Origin: DATBFX01 sp036558305
GTDB lineage: Bacteria; Chloroflexota; Chloroflexia; Thermomicrobiales; UBA6265
Direction of reading: 5' to 3'
DNA: 8,791 nt
Assembly: GCA_036558305.1 (NCBI GenBank)
Contig: DATBFX010000577.1
Span: 1 to 8,791, forward strand
Below, in pieces: positions 1 through 6,224 of the stretch; the first letter of the stretch is position 1; every line of letters starts with the position of its first letter. The notes beneath the pieces were generated by a model. It made no database searches, was not told the origin of the DNA, and saw only the letters and a program-made list of their open reading frames with translations. A program made the position numbers and the translations under genes.

Positions 1-53
1 GGCGGAAGGCGGAGAGAACGATTCCTTCCGCCTTCCGCCCCCCGCCTTCCGCC
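1..53. repeat. GGCGGAAGGC-type short palindromic repeat, cut by the window edge
   Basis: The 13 bases at 1-13 (GGCGGAAGGCGGA) recur as a perfect reverse complement at 27-39, giving a stem with a 13-nt loop. A further partial copy in the second orientation (GCCTTCCGCC) lies at 44-53. The array ends 13 bp before the first gene, so it occupies that gene's leader or the gap to an upstream gene outside the window. The composition is low complexity and no run of T follows, so a rho-independent terminator is not indicated. The element may extend left of base 1. It looks like a dispersed intergenic repeat; copy number cannot be judged here. Confidence 0.7.
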
Positions 54-66
54 CTCCAAGGTTGCG

Positions 67-1011
67 ATGATCCGCTACATCGTCCGCCGCATCCTGGCGC
101 TGATCGTGGTCCTCTTCGGGATCTCGATCGTCGTTTTCTTGCTCGTTCACCTGGTGCCCGGTGACGTCGTTTCGGTTTTGCTGGGACCGCGAACGTCGCC
201 CCAGGCGCGGGCGGCGCTCCGCAAGATCTTCGGTCTCGACGAACCGTTGTACGTCCAGTACCTGCACTGGCTGGGCGACGTGCTGCAGGGCAACTTCGGC
301 ACGTCGCTTCGGACCGGGCAACCCGTGCTCGGGCAGATCATCGATCGCTTCGGGGTGACGCTGGAGTTGACCGGACTCGCCCTCCTGCTCGCGCTCGCGA
401 TCGGCATCCCGGCCGGCATTCTCGGCGCCGTCAAGCAGTACAGCAAGATCGACTACGTGGTGACGGTTTTTGCCCTCGCCGGGCTCTCGATCCCCGAATT
501 CCTCCTGGCGACGCTCCTGATCCTCCTCCTCTCGCTTGAGTGGCGCTTCCTCCCGCCTTCGGGTTACGTTCCGTTCCGCGAGGATCCCATCCAGAACCTC
601 AAGCTGATGATCATGCCAGCGCTCGCGCTCGGTCTCGGTTCGGCCAGCTACATCACGCGGATGACCCGTTCCTCGGTGCTGGAAACGCTCCGCCAGGACT
701 ACATCCGCACCGCCTACGCCAAGGGGCTGCGCGGTCTGGCGATCGTGATTCGGCACGCGTTGAAGAATGCCCTGATCCCGATCGTGACCGTGATCGGGAT
801 CCAGCTCGGCTACCTCCTCGGCGGCGCCGTGATCATCGAGGCGATCTTCGCCGTGCCGGGGGTTGGCCGCTACGCGCTGGACGGGATCAACATGCGCGAC
901 TACCCGGTCGTGCAGGGGACGGTGCTCTTCGTGACGATCGTCTTCGTCACGATCAACCTGATCGTCGACATCCTTTACGCCTACCTCGATCCGCGCATCC
1001 GCTACGGGTAG
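67..1011 (+). CDS. ABC transporter permease, DppB/OppB type (peptide/nickel importer family)
   Basis: This is one of the two inner-membrane channel subunits of a peptide/opine/nickel-type ABC importer, 314 residues, the normal length for the family. The N-terminus (MIRYIVRRIL) runs into a first membrane helix at about 8-29, followed by the family motif VPGD (30-33). Further hydrophobic helices lie at about 100-121, 132-156, 182-192, 236-258 and 282-303. The EAA loop that docks on the ATPase is visible at about 211-240 (DYIRTAYAKGL, then RHALKNALIPI). The C-terminus YAYLDPRIRYG is typical of DppB proteins. The ATG has AAGG five bases upstream as a ribosome binding site. The second permease starts 13 bp after the stop, so the two are surely one operon. 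Substrate cannot be read from permeases; peptides, oligosaccharides and nickel are all used by this family. Confidence 0.95.
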   Translation: MIRYIVRRILALIVVLFGISIVVFLLVHLVPGDVVSVLLGPRTSPQARAALRKIFGLDEPLYVQYLHWLGDVLQGNFGTSLRTGQPVLGQIIDRFGVTLELTGLALLLALAIGIPAGILGAVKQYSKIDYVVTVFALAGLSIPEFLLATLLILLLSLEWRFLPPSGYVPFREDPIQNLKLMIMPALALGLGSASYITRMTRSSVLETLRQDYIRTAYAKGLRGLAIVIRHALKNALIPIVTVIGIQLGYLLGGAVIIEAIFAVPGVGRYALDGINMRDYPVVQGTVLFVTIVFVTINLIVDILYAYLDPRIRYG

Positions 1012-1024
1012 GGGGCCGCCCAGC

Positions 1025-1927
1025 ATGGCAACGACGCGCACGCTGACGGGGAGCCGTCACCTGCCCAGGGTCGACACCTGGCGGGAATCCCCGTTCGCGG
1101 CGTCCCTGCGCCGGTTGCGCCGCAGCAAGGTGGTGCTGGCCTGCGCCTTCTACCTTCTGTTGATGGTCGTCGTCGCGCTGGCGGCGCCGCTGGTGGCGCC
1201 GGCCGATCCGCTGGCGATGGCGCCGCGGGATCGGTTCCAGGGACCGAGTCGCGACCACCTCTGCGGTACCGACGAATTCGGCCGGGACGTCTGCAGCCGC
1301 CTCATCTACGGCGCCCGCATTTCGTTGGAGGTGGGTGTCATCTCCGTCGGGATCGCGCTCCTGGCCGGCACCGCGTTCGGCCTGACCGCCGGCTACTACG
1401 GCGGCGTGATCGACTCCGTCCTCGGCCGCGTGATGGACGTCATGTTCGCCTTCCCGGCGATCCTGCTGGCGATCGCCTTGATGGCGATGCTCGGGTCCAA
1501 CATCCGCAACGTGATGATCGCCATCGGCGTCGTCAACACCCCGATCTTCATGCGGGTGTCCCGCGCCTCCACCCTCAGCGTGCGCGCCCACCAGTACGTC
1601 GAGGCGGCCGAGTCGGCGGGAGCGGGCGACCTCCGCGTCCTGACCCGCCACGTCCTACCTAACATCGCCGCTCCGCTGATCGTTCAGGCGACGCTCGCCT
1701 TCGCCTGGGCGATCATCAACGAGGCGGCTCTCAGCTTCCTCGGGCTCGGCACGCAACCCCCGACGCCCTCCTGGGGCATCATGGTCAGCACGGGACGGCA
1801 ATTCATGGACCACTCGCCCTCGGCGGTCGTCTTCGCCGGCGCGGCGATCATCCTCGCGGTCCTGAGTCTCAACATCCTCGGCGACGGGCTGCGGGACGCG
1901 CTGGATCCGCATCAGGCGCATCGGTGA
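1025..1927 (+). CDS. ABC transporter permease, DppC/OppC type
   Basis: This is the partner channel subunit of the DppB-type permease just upstream, 300 residues, full length. A short cytoplasmic N-terminus (about 1-34) carries the run RRLRRSK before the first membrane helix (about 36-59). The characteristic periplasmic DppC motif follows at 78-88 (HLCGTDEFGRD). The permease domain has helices at about 104-124, 137-157, 164-176, 215-235 and 265-285. The EAA loop lies at about 191-214 (YVEAAESAGAG then RHVLPNI). The conserved segment EAALSFLGLGTQPPTPSWG (233-251) and C-terminal LGDGLRDALDP (285-295) are DppC hallmarks. A GGGGG run nine bases before the ATG can serve as ribosome binding site. 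The next gene is convergent, so the operon's ATPases and binding protein are not downstream and are probably upstream of the window. Confidence 0.95.
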   Translation: MATTRTLTGSRHLPRVDTWRESPFAASLRRLRRSKVVLACAFYLLLMVVVALAAPLVAPADPLAMAPRDRFQGPSRDHLCGTDEFGRDVCSRLIYGARISLEVGVISVGIALLAGTAFGLTAGYYGGVIDSVLGRVMDVMFAFPAILLAIALMAMLGSNIRNVMIAIGVVNTPIFMRVSRASTLSVRAHQYVEAAESAGAGDLRVLTRHVLPNIAAPLIVQATLAFAWAIINEAALSFLGLGTQPPTPSWGIMVSTGRQFMDHSPSAVVFAGAAIILAVLSLNILGDGLRDALDPHQAHR

Positions 1928-1948
1928 GTTCGTCGCGAATGGCCACGG

Positions 1949-2173
1949 CTAAACTCGTGCCAGAATGGCTTCGGTGTGGGCAATAAGCTGAGAACCGGTC
2001 CCCCGATGTGTGAAGTCGCCGTTATCGTCTTCGACGCCGAGCTCAAGCTCGTCGGCGATGGCTGGGCCGTTGCTCGCAACGAGACCCCGAACCAACATCA
2101 GGGCGGGTTTCTCGTCATCGAAGCTTCCCAGGAGATTGCCTGAAGCGATATGCCATAACGCATAGACGCTCAT
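1949..2173 (-). CDS. Small hypothetical protein, 74 residues
   Basis: I cannot assign a function or named domain. The protein is soluble and acidic in its second half (ADELELGVEDDNGDF), begins MSVYALWHIASGNLLGSF, and shows no signal peptide, membrane helix or cysteine pair. I have an unverified impression that short proteins with a similar YALW...SGNLLG...F start recur in Chloroflexota genomes. Support for a real gene is a strong AAGGAAGG ribosome binding site eight bases before the chosen ATG. The ATG four bases further upstream (2175-2177 on the plus strand) is out of frame with this protein. By hand count 1951-2170 is about 58% G+C, clearly below its neighbours, which may mean more recent acquisition. 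It is convergent with dppC (21-bp gap) and co-directional with cca, from which a large inverted repeat separates it. Confidence 0.75.
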   Translation of the reverse strand: MSVYALWHIASGNLLGSFDDEKPALMLVRGLVASNGPAIADELELGVEDDNGDFTHRGTGSQLIAHTEAILARV

Positions 2174-2225
2174 TCATTTACCCTTCCTTGTAAAGCGAAT
2201 CGCAGGAAGAGGCAGGTATCGTCGC

Positions 2226-2296
2226 AGGGGCGGACCGCCGTGTCCGCCCTCCTTGATTGCGCGAACGTACGAGGGCGGACACGGCGGTCCGCCCCT
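2226..2296. repeat. Perfect 26-bp inverted repeat, GTAGGGGCGG-type palindromic element
   Basis: Arms at 2226-2251 and 2271-2296 are exact reverse complements of each other, separated by a 19-nt loop. Each arm is itself nearly palindromic: GGGCGGAC and GTCCGCCC flank ACGGCG in the right arm. The element could therefore fold as one long hairpin or as nested smaller ones. The outer edge reads CCCCTAC on the right, that is GTAGGGGC on the other strand, a form I associate with dispersed palindromes in Chloroflexota and Cyanobacteria (recollection, not searched). It fills most of the 154-bp gap between the 74-residue gene and the end of cca. Transcripts of cca would run into it, so it could limit read-through or protect the 3' end, but no T-run follows on either strand. 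Confidence 0.9.
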
Positions 2297-2327
2297 ACGG
2301 GGAGACGCGGCACGCGCGTGAGCGCCA

Positions 2328-3779
2328 CTAAGCTTCCCCCCGCTCGATCATCCCCCGCGCGATCTGCTCCGCCGTCGCCACGTCGTCCGGCGCCAGTTCG
2401 CCGTCGAGGACCAGTTCGCGCAGGTGGTCTTTGATCGTGGCGATCCAGCGACCGGGCGGGCGGGCGAAGAGGCGCATCAGGTCGTCGCCGTCGAGTGGGC
2501 TCTTGAACTCGGCGAGGGCGCGTTCCTCTTCGAGGCGACGGATGTGGGCGCGGAGCAGCTCGATCCGCCTGGCGGCGGCGCGTTGCTTCTGCTCGCGGGC
2601 CGAAGTGACGTCGGCGGCGACCAGGTCGAGCAGGTCGTCGAGGACGCCGTCGGCTTCCAGCATGAGGCGGCGGACGGCGCTGTCGGTCCAGTCCGGTTCG
2701 TAGGTCGCCGGGCGGAGGTGGAGTTCGACCAGGCGGGCGACGGCCACCTGCGTGCTCCGGTCGGCCTTGAGGCGACCGAGCAACCGCTTCGCCAGCGCCG
2801 CGCCCTCCCGCTCGTGGCCGAAGAAGTGGACGTCGCCCGTCGCATCGACCGAGCGCGTGTGCGGTTTGGCGGCGTCGTGCAACAGTGCCGCCCAGCGCAC
2901 GATCGGCCGGGCCGGTGCCCGGTCGACGACCTTCTTGGTGTGCTCCCAGAGATCCTTTTCGCGATGGACGGGCCCTCGCCGGTCGCGCCGGCTCTCCGCC
3001 TCCGCCGCAAGAGGCGCGAGTTCCGGCATCGCGATCGGGATCAAGCCGGTCTCGTGCAGCGTTTCCAGGCCGTGCGAGGCCCAGTCGCCGGTCAGCAGCC
3101 TCGTCAAATCGGCGTAGATCCGCTCGTTGCTGATGCGGCCCAGACTCGGCGCCTGCCGCGCCATCGCCGCCGCCGTCGCCGGTTCGACGAAGAACCCGAG
3201 TTGCGCGACGAACCGCGCCGCCCGCAGCAACCGCAAGGGGTCTTCCTGGAAGCGCGTGTCGGCATCGCCGACCGCGCGAAGGATGCCGCGGGCGAGATCG
3301 GACTGGCCGTCGAACGGGTCGATCAGGGCCCCGGTCGCGGCGTCGGCGGCGATGGCGTTGACGGTCAAGTCGCGGCGGGAGAGATCGTCTTCCAGCCGGT
3401 CGCCGAAGGCGACCTCGGGGTGCCGCGTCTCGCCCGGGTAGTGTTCGCTCCGGTAGGTCGTGATCTCGGCCGTGATCGGCGCTCCCTCGTCGTCCGCGAA
3501 GACGAGACCCACCGTGCCGAACTTGGCCCCGACGAGGTAGACGGACGAGGCGCCGGCGGCTTCGCCGATCGCCTGGGTCTGCTCCGGCACCGCGTCCGTG
3601 GCGAAGTCGAGATCGTTCGGCAACTCGCGGCCCATCAGCGCGTCGCGGACGATCCCCCCGACCAGCACCAATTCGTGCCCCGTCGCCGCGAAGGCGCGAC
3701 CGAGGTGCTCGACGACCGCCGCCTCGGCCGGCGGCAGCGCGCCCAAGACCGTCGCCTGGATGGGAACCGATCGCGTCAT
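2328..3779 (-). CDS. cca: CCA tRNA nucleotidyltransferase with C-terminal HD domain
   Basis: This is a class II tRNA nucleotidyltransferase (poly-A polymerase superfamily), which adds or repairs the 3' CCA end of tRNA in the cytoplasm using CTP and ATP. In the 483-residue protein the head-domain motif VLVGGIVRDALMG (38-50) holds G41, G42 and R45, and DLD (56-58) supplies the metal-binding aspartates. RRDLTVNAIA (135-144) is the flexible-loop motif, EDPLRLLRAARF (179-190) the nucleotide-specifying motif, and SNERIYADL (217-225) the next conserved block. An HD phosphohydrolase domain follows with H280 (WEHT), H301-D302 (LLHDAAKP), H322 (GHEREGA) and D390. The open frame continues far upstream because of high GC; I start at the ATG at 3779, just before the conserved region, with AGGA eleven bases upstream. 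In-frame ATGs at 3791 and 3797 are alternatives. A-adding, CC-adding or full CCA activity cannot be told apart with certainty. Confidence 0.93.
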   Translation of the reverse strand: MTRSVPIQATVLGALPPAEAAVVEHLGRAFAATGHELVLVGGIVRDALMGRELPNDLDFATDAVPEQTQAIGEAAGASSVYLVGAKFGTVGLVFADDEGAPITAEITTYRSEHYPGETRHPEVAFGDRLEDDLSRRDLTVNAIAADAATGALIDPFDGQSDLARGILRAVGDADTRFQEDPLRLLRAARFVAQLGFFVEPATAAAMARQAPSLGRISNERIYADLTRLLTGDWASHGLETLHETGLIPIAMPELAPLAAEAESRRDRRGPVHREKDLWEHTKKVVDRAPARPIVRWAALLHDAAKPHTRSVDATGDVHFFGHEREGAALAKRLLGRLKADRSTQVAVARLVELHLRPATYEPDWTDSAVRRLMLEADGVLDDLLDLVAADVTSAREQKQRAAARRIELLRAHIRRLEEERALAEFKSPLDGDDLMRLFARPPGRWIATIKDHLRELVLDGELAPDDVATAEQIARGMIERGEA

Positions 3780-4118
3780 CCGTGCGAACATCCTCATCGT
3801 CGCGGCTCGAAACCGAGCCGCGGGATCAACCCCGTACGCCGCACCCCGGACGGCCGGTTGCCAGTCTACTAAACGGCGACCCGGCGGGGCGCCGGCGACG
3901 GCCGTCACAGCGATCCGATTTCGACCCCATCGCGGTCGACGATGTTGTGGTACACGACAACAACCATTGCGGTGATGGCCGGTTACCGCGACCGGCCGGC
4001 GGTTCCCGCGCCACTTGGCGCGGCCGCGGGCCCGTGCCCAGGTCCGACGGCTACAATCCGTTGCCGATTGGCGACCGCCGCGCGATCGGTCGCCGCCGTC
4101 GAGTTTGCTGGCAACGCG
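3780..4118. other. Divergent intergenic spacer between cca and the ABC ATPase gene
   Basis: About 340 bp separate the divergent starts of cca and the ATPase gene, so both promoters should lie here. I see no convincing gene, although high GC keeps several frames open. A TACAAT hexamer at 4052-4057 resembles a -10 box pointing toward the ATPase gene, but I find no matching -35 box at normal spacing. A weak dyad (GTTGT, eight bases, ACAAC) lies near 3943-3960 and could be chance. No riboswitch could be recognised by eye; in particular I did not find a clear thi-box core, although a thiamine-precursor role for the importer would make one plausible. Confidence 0.5.
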
Positions 4119-4994
4119 ATGTCCCGTACCGATTCGCCCGAAGACGGCGTTCCGCCCGTGGGGGCCCGGCATGCCGTGCCCAGATCGGGGCGCGGTTCCG
4201 AGGCGGGCACGGCATGCCGGGCCCCCACGTTGGAAGTCCGCCACCTCGCCGCGACCTACGTCGAAGACCGCGACGTGCTGCCGGTGCTGGCCGACGTCTC
4301 GTTCGCGGTCGCCGAGGGCGAGTTCGTTGCCTTGATCGGCCCTTCCGGTTCGGGCAAGAGCACACTGCTCGACGTCGTCGCCGGGTTGATCGACCCGGAG
4401 GCGGGCGAGGTGCTCTTGGGCGGACAAGCGGTCCCGACGCCGAAACGACTGGGACGGTCGGCCTACATGCACCAGCGCGACCTCCTCCTGCCCTGGCGGA
4501 CCGCGCTCGACAACGCCGCCCTCGGACTGGAGGTCACGGGGGTGGGGCGGCGGCGGGCGCGGGCGGCGGTGCGGGCGCGGTTGGCGGAGTTCGGTCTCGA
4601 AGGGTTCGCCGGCGCCTACCCCGCCCAACTCTCCGGCGGCATGCGGCAGCGCGTCGCCTTCCTGCGGACCGTCCTCGCCGGTCAGCCCCTCCTCCTGCTC
4701 GACGAGCCGTTCGGCGCCCTCGACGCGCTGACGCGCGCCGCGATGCAGGATTGGCTGCTCGACCTGCTGGCGCGCGAGCGTCGGACGGTCGTGCTGGTCA
4801 CCCACGACGTCGAAGAGGCCGCCTTCCTCGCCGATCGCGTCGTCGTCTTGTCGGCGCGTCCGGCGCGTGTCGTCCACGTCGAGCGGATCTGCCTGACCCG
4901 ACCGCGGCGGCGCTCGCTCGTCACCTCGGAGCAGTTCGTCGCCCACAAGGCGGCCGTCCTGGCCGCCTTGGGGTTGCTGGGAGAGCCGGATTGA
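4119..4994 (+). CDS. ABC transporter ATPase, SsuB/TauB/ThiZ type
   Basis: This is the ATP-hydrolysing subunit of an importer of the nitrate/sulfonate/taurine/pyrimidine-precursor class. From the ATG at 4119 it has 291 residues with every core motif: Walker A GPSGSGKST (74-82), Q-loop glutamine Q119 in YMHQRDLLLPWRT, signature LSGGMRQR (171-178), Walker B LLLLDEP (191-197), D-loop GALD (199-202) and switch histidine H229 in VTHDVEEA. The PWRTALDN stretch after the Q-loop is usual in this subfamily. The first 37 residues are odd. Codons 14-37 are translated palindromic repeat, and conserved sequence begins right after it at LEVRHL. An in-frame TTG at 4230, the first codon after the repeat, is an alternative start giving 254 residues. 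Neither start has a clear ribosome binding site. The permease follows directly; the substrate is unknown. Confidence 0.93.
   Translation: MSRTDSPEDGVPPVGARHAVPRSGRGSEAGTACRAPTLEVRHLAATYVEDRDVLPVLADVSFAVAEGEFVALIGPSGSGKSTLLDVVAGLIDPEAGEVLLGGQAVPTPKRLGRSAYMHQRDLLLPWRTALDNAALGLEVTGVGRRRARAAVRARLAEFGLEGFAGAYPAQLSGGMRQRVAFLRTVLAGQPLLLLDEPFGALDALTRAAMQDWLLDLLARERRTVVLVTHDVEEAAFLADRVVVLSARPARVVHVERICLTRPRRRSLVTSEQFVAHKAAVLAALGLLGEPD
4157..4229. repeat. Perfect 25-bp inverted repeat lying in frame within the ATPase N-terminus
   Basis: Arms at 4157-4181 and 4205-4229 are exact reverse complements, with a 23-nt loop. Each arm contains the inner palindrome CGGCATGCCG. Like the element at 2226-2296, each arm has a GGGGC block and the hexamer GCCGTG, which suggests related architecture although the sequences differ. 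It is read in frame as GARHAVP, a linker, then GTACRAPT. It ends exactly one codon before the first residues that look like a conserved ATPase N-terminus. I infer a mobile palindromic element either inserted into the 5' end of the gene or lying just upstream of its true start. Confidence 0.9.
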
Positions 4995-4997
4995 CCG

Positions 4998-5114
4998 CCC
5001 TCACCCCCCGGCCCCCTCTCCCTTCCGAGGGAGAGGGGGGGACGGCCGAGGCGGATAGCCCCCCTCTCCCTCGGAAGGGCCGGGGACCCTCTGGGTGGCG
5101 GCTGGGGGTGAGGG
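4998..5114. repeat. CCCTCACCCCC-type composite palindromic repeat at the ATPase-permease junction
   Basis: The outer ends CCCTCACCCCCC (4998-5009) and TGGGGGTGAGGG (5103-5114) are inverted copies matching at 11 of 12 positions. Inside is a perfect 12-bp hairpin, 5012-5023 against 5028-5039, with loop TCCG. The region 5059-5085 is largely the reverse complement of 5005-5040. Translated in the permease frame it gives LTPRPPLPSEGEG, a peptide I recognise as the usual read-through of a dispersed repeat found in many GC-rich genomes (recollection, not searched). It begins three bases after the ATPase stop codon and ends at the permease's likely start. Confidence 0.88.
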
Positions 5115-5884
5115 CCGAAGGGGCCGTCTCCATCCTCGCCCCCATCCTTCTCCTCCTCCTCGCCCTCGCCGTTTGGGAGGCGTGGGTCCGCATCGACGAC
5201 ACACCGCAATGGTTTCTGCCCGCGCCGAGTGCGGTCGCACGCGCCCTCGCGCGCGACCGCAACCTCCTCCTCACCAACGCCTGGGTGACGCTGCGCGAGG
5301 TGCTCGTCGGATTCGTCCTGGCGGTGGTGGCGGGTGTGGTCGTGGCGGTGGCGATCGACAGCTCGCGGATCGTCGCCCGTGCCCTCTACCCGATCGTCAT
5401 CGCCAGCCAGGCGGTGCCGATCGTCGCCCTGGCGCCGTTGCTCCTGATCTGGTTCGGCCACGGCCTGCTGCCGAAGGTGATCGTGACGGCCTTGATCGCC
5501 TTCTTCCCGATCGCCGTCAACACCGTCGACGGGCTGCGTTCGGCCGATCGCGAGACGCTTGATCTGTTGCGGACCCTGGGCGCCAAACGCTGGGCCCGAT
5601 TTCGCTTGGTCAAGATGCCGGGGGCGCTGCCGTTCCTCTTTTCCGGGGCGCGGATCGGCATCGCCGTCGCCGTCATCGGTGCCGTGTTCGGGGAGTTGGT
5701 GGGGGCGGAAGCGGGCTTGGGGCACCTGATGACCTTGTCGGGTGCCAATTTGCGGACCGATCGGGTCTTCGCCTGCGTCGTCGTGCTCTCCGTCATCGCC
5801 GTCGGGCTGTTTGCCGCGGTCGCTCTGCTCGAGCGGGCGCTGTTGCCCTGGCGACGGGCCGTCACCGCCGCCGGGGATGGATAG
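5108..5884 (+). CDS. ABC transporter permease, SsuC/TauC/ThiX type
   Basis: This is the membrane channel partner of the preceding ATPase. From the GTG at 5108 it has 258 residues, the usual length. Helices lie at about 8-26, 61-83, 92-114, 122-139, 181-199 and 220-243. Family marks are WFLPAPSAV (35-43) after the first helix, AVPIVALAPLLLIWFG (102-117), the EAA loop at 150-174 (TLDLLRTLGAKRWARFRLVKMPG region) and GELVGAEAGLG (195-205). The start is uncertain. An in-frame TTG at 4991 overlaps the ATPase stop by four bases, as expected for coupled translation, but it would add 39 residues of translated repeat. The GTG at 5108 is itself part of the repeat's right end and has only a weak G-rich stretch upstream. 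No binding-protein gene follows. Sulfonates, taurine, nitrate and thiamine precursors are all possible substrates. Confidence 0.93.
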   Translation: MRAEGAVSILAPILLLLLALAVWEAWVRIDDTPQWFLPAPSAVARALARDRNLLLTNAWVTLREVLVGFVLAVVAGVVVAVAIDSSRIVARALYPIVIASQAVPIVALAPLLLIWFGHGLLPKVIVTALIAFFPIAVNTVDGLRSADRETLDLLRTLGAKRWARFRLVKMPGALPFLFSGARIGIAVAVIGAVFGELVGAEAGLGHLMTLSGANLRTDRVFACVVVLSVIAVGLFAAVALLERALLPWRRAVTAAGDG

Positions 5885-6197
5885 GGAGGTCGGCGATCCG
5901 GCCGCACCCGGCAAACGGCGGGGCGCGGGAGATCGTGGGTACCTGACCGAGTCGAGCGACCAGGCGAACGCGCGTGTCGACGAGCGTGATCCGGTGCGGG
6001 ACCGGTTGCGGGGCCGGCAGATGACCAGGTATCGCTGGCCGGGGCAGACGATCGAATTGCGCTACCACGGGCAAATCGTGAGCAGTGCCTCGGCGTTCAA
6101 CGTCGCGTTCCACGTCCAGATCACGGTCGACGAGATGCCGCACTTCCAGTGGCGATGGATCGCGAGCTTCCCGCGACGTTTGCTGCGACCGTGGTGA
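5877..6197 (+). CDS. Small hypothetical protein overlapping the end of the permease gene
   Basis: An ATG at 5877 overlaps the permease stop by eight bases and opens a 106-codon frame; an internal ATG at 6021 would give 58 residues. I recognise no family. The first half is charged and low in hydrophobics (residues about 20-48). The second half (about 49-90) looks more like folded protein, beginning MTRYRWPGQTIELRYHG, with alternating hydrophobic residues that suggest beta strands. Third codon positions in that half are almost all G or C, as in real genes here. For the ATG at 6021 a GGGG run lies seven bases upstream; the 5877 start would rely on coupling to the permease. An antisense frame covers part of it, so the coding strand is not certain. 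It is not a binding protein: too short, with no signal peptide. Confidence 0.4.
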   Translation: MDREVGDPAAPGKRRGAGDRGYLTESSDQANARVDERDPVRDRLRGRQMTRYRWPGQTIELRYHGQIVSSASAFNVAFHVQITVDEMPHFQWRWIASFPRRLLRPW

Positions 6198-6224
6198 ACC
6201 GGGTGGTTGGATTGGCGGGGAGCC

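Noticed and set aside
1..53. CRISPR-like array
   Set aside because: The repeated unit is about 10 nt, occurs in both orientations, and has no regular spacers.
2226..2296. Rho-independent terminator
   Set aside because: The stem is far longer than usual, and no T-run follows it on either strand; a repeat element is the better description.
2424..3872. A 482-codon plus-strand open frame antisense to cca
   Set aside because: Its translation is rich in Arg, Asp and Gly with no recognisable motif, while the minus strand carries every CCA-enzyme motif. It is a shadow produced by high GC.
4052..4057. Promoter for the ATPase gene (TACAAT as -10 box)
   Set aside because: No -35-like hexamer at 16-18 bp spacing; the nearest TTGGCG at 4015-4020 is 31 bp away. 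Kept only as a remark in the spacer entry.
3780..4946. N-terminal extension of cca by 389 codons to 4946
   Set aside because: The extension runs antisense over the ATPase gene and has no conserved domain; the enzyme begins normally at 3779.
3782..5107. Upstream extension of the permease frame as one 700-codon protein
   Set aside because: The frame is open only because of high GC. It overlaps the ATPase gene in another frame and gives an Arg/Ala/Pro-rich sequence without motifs.
4682..5914. A 410-codon minus-strand frame antisense to the ATPase and permease
   Set aside because: It is low-complexity and rich in Gly, Asp, Arg and Gln, opposite clearly recognisable ABC genes, with no motif.
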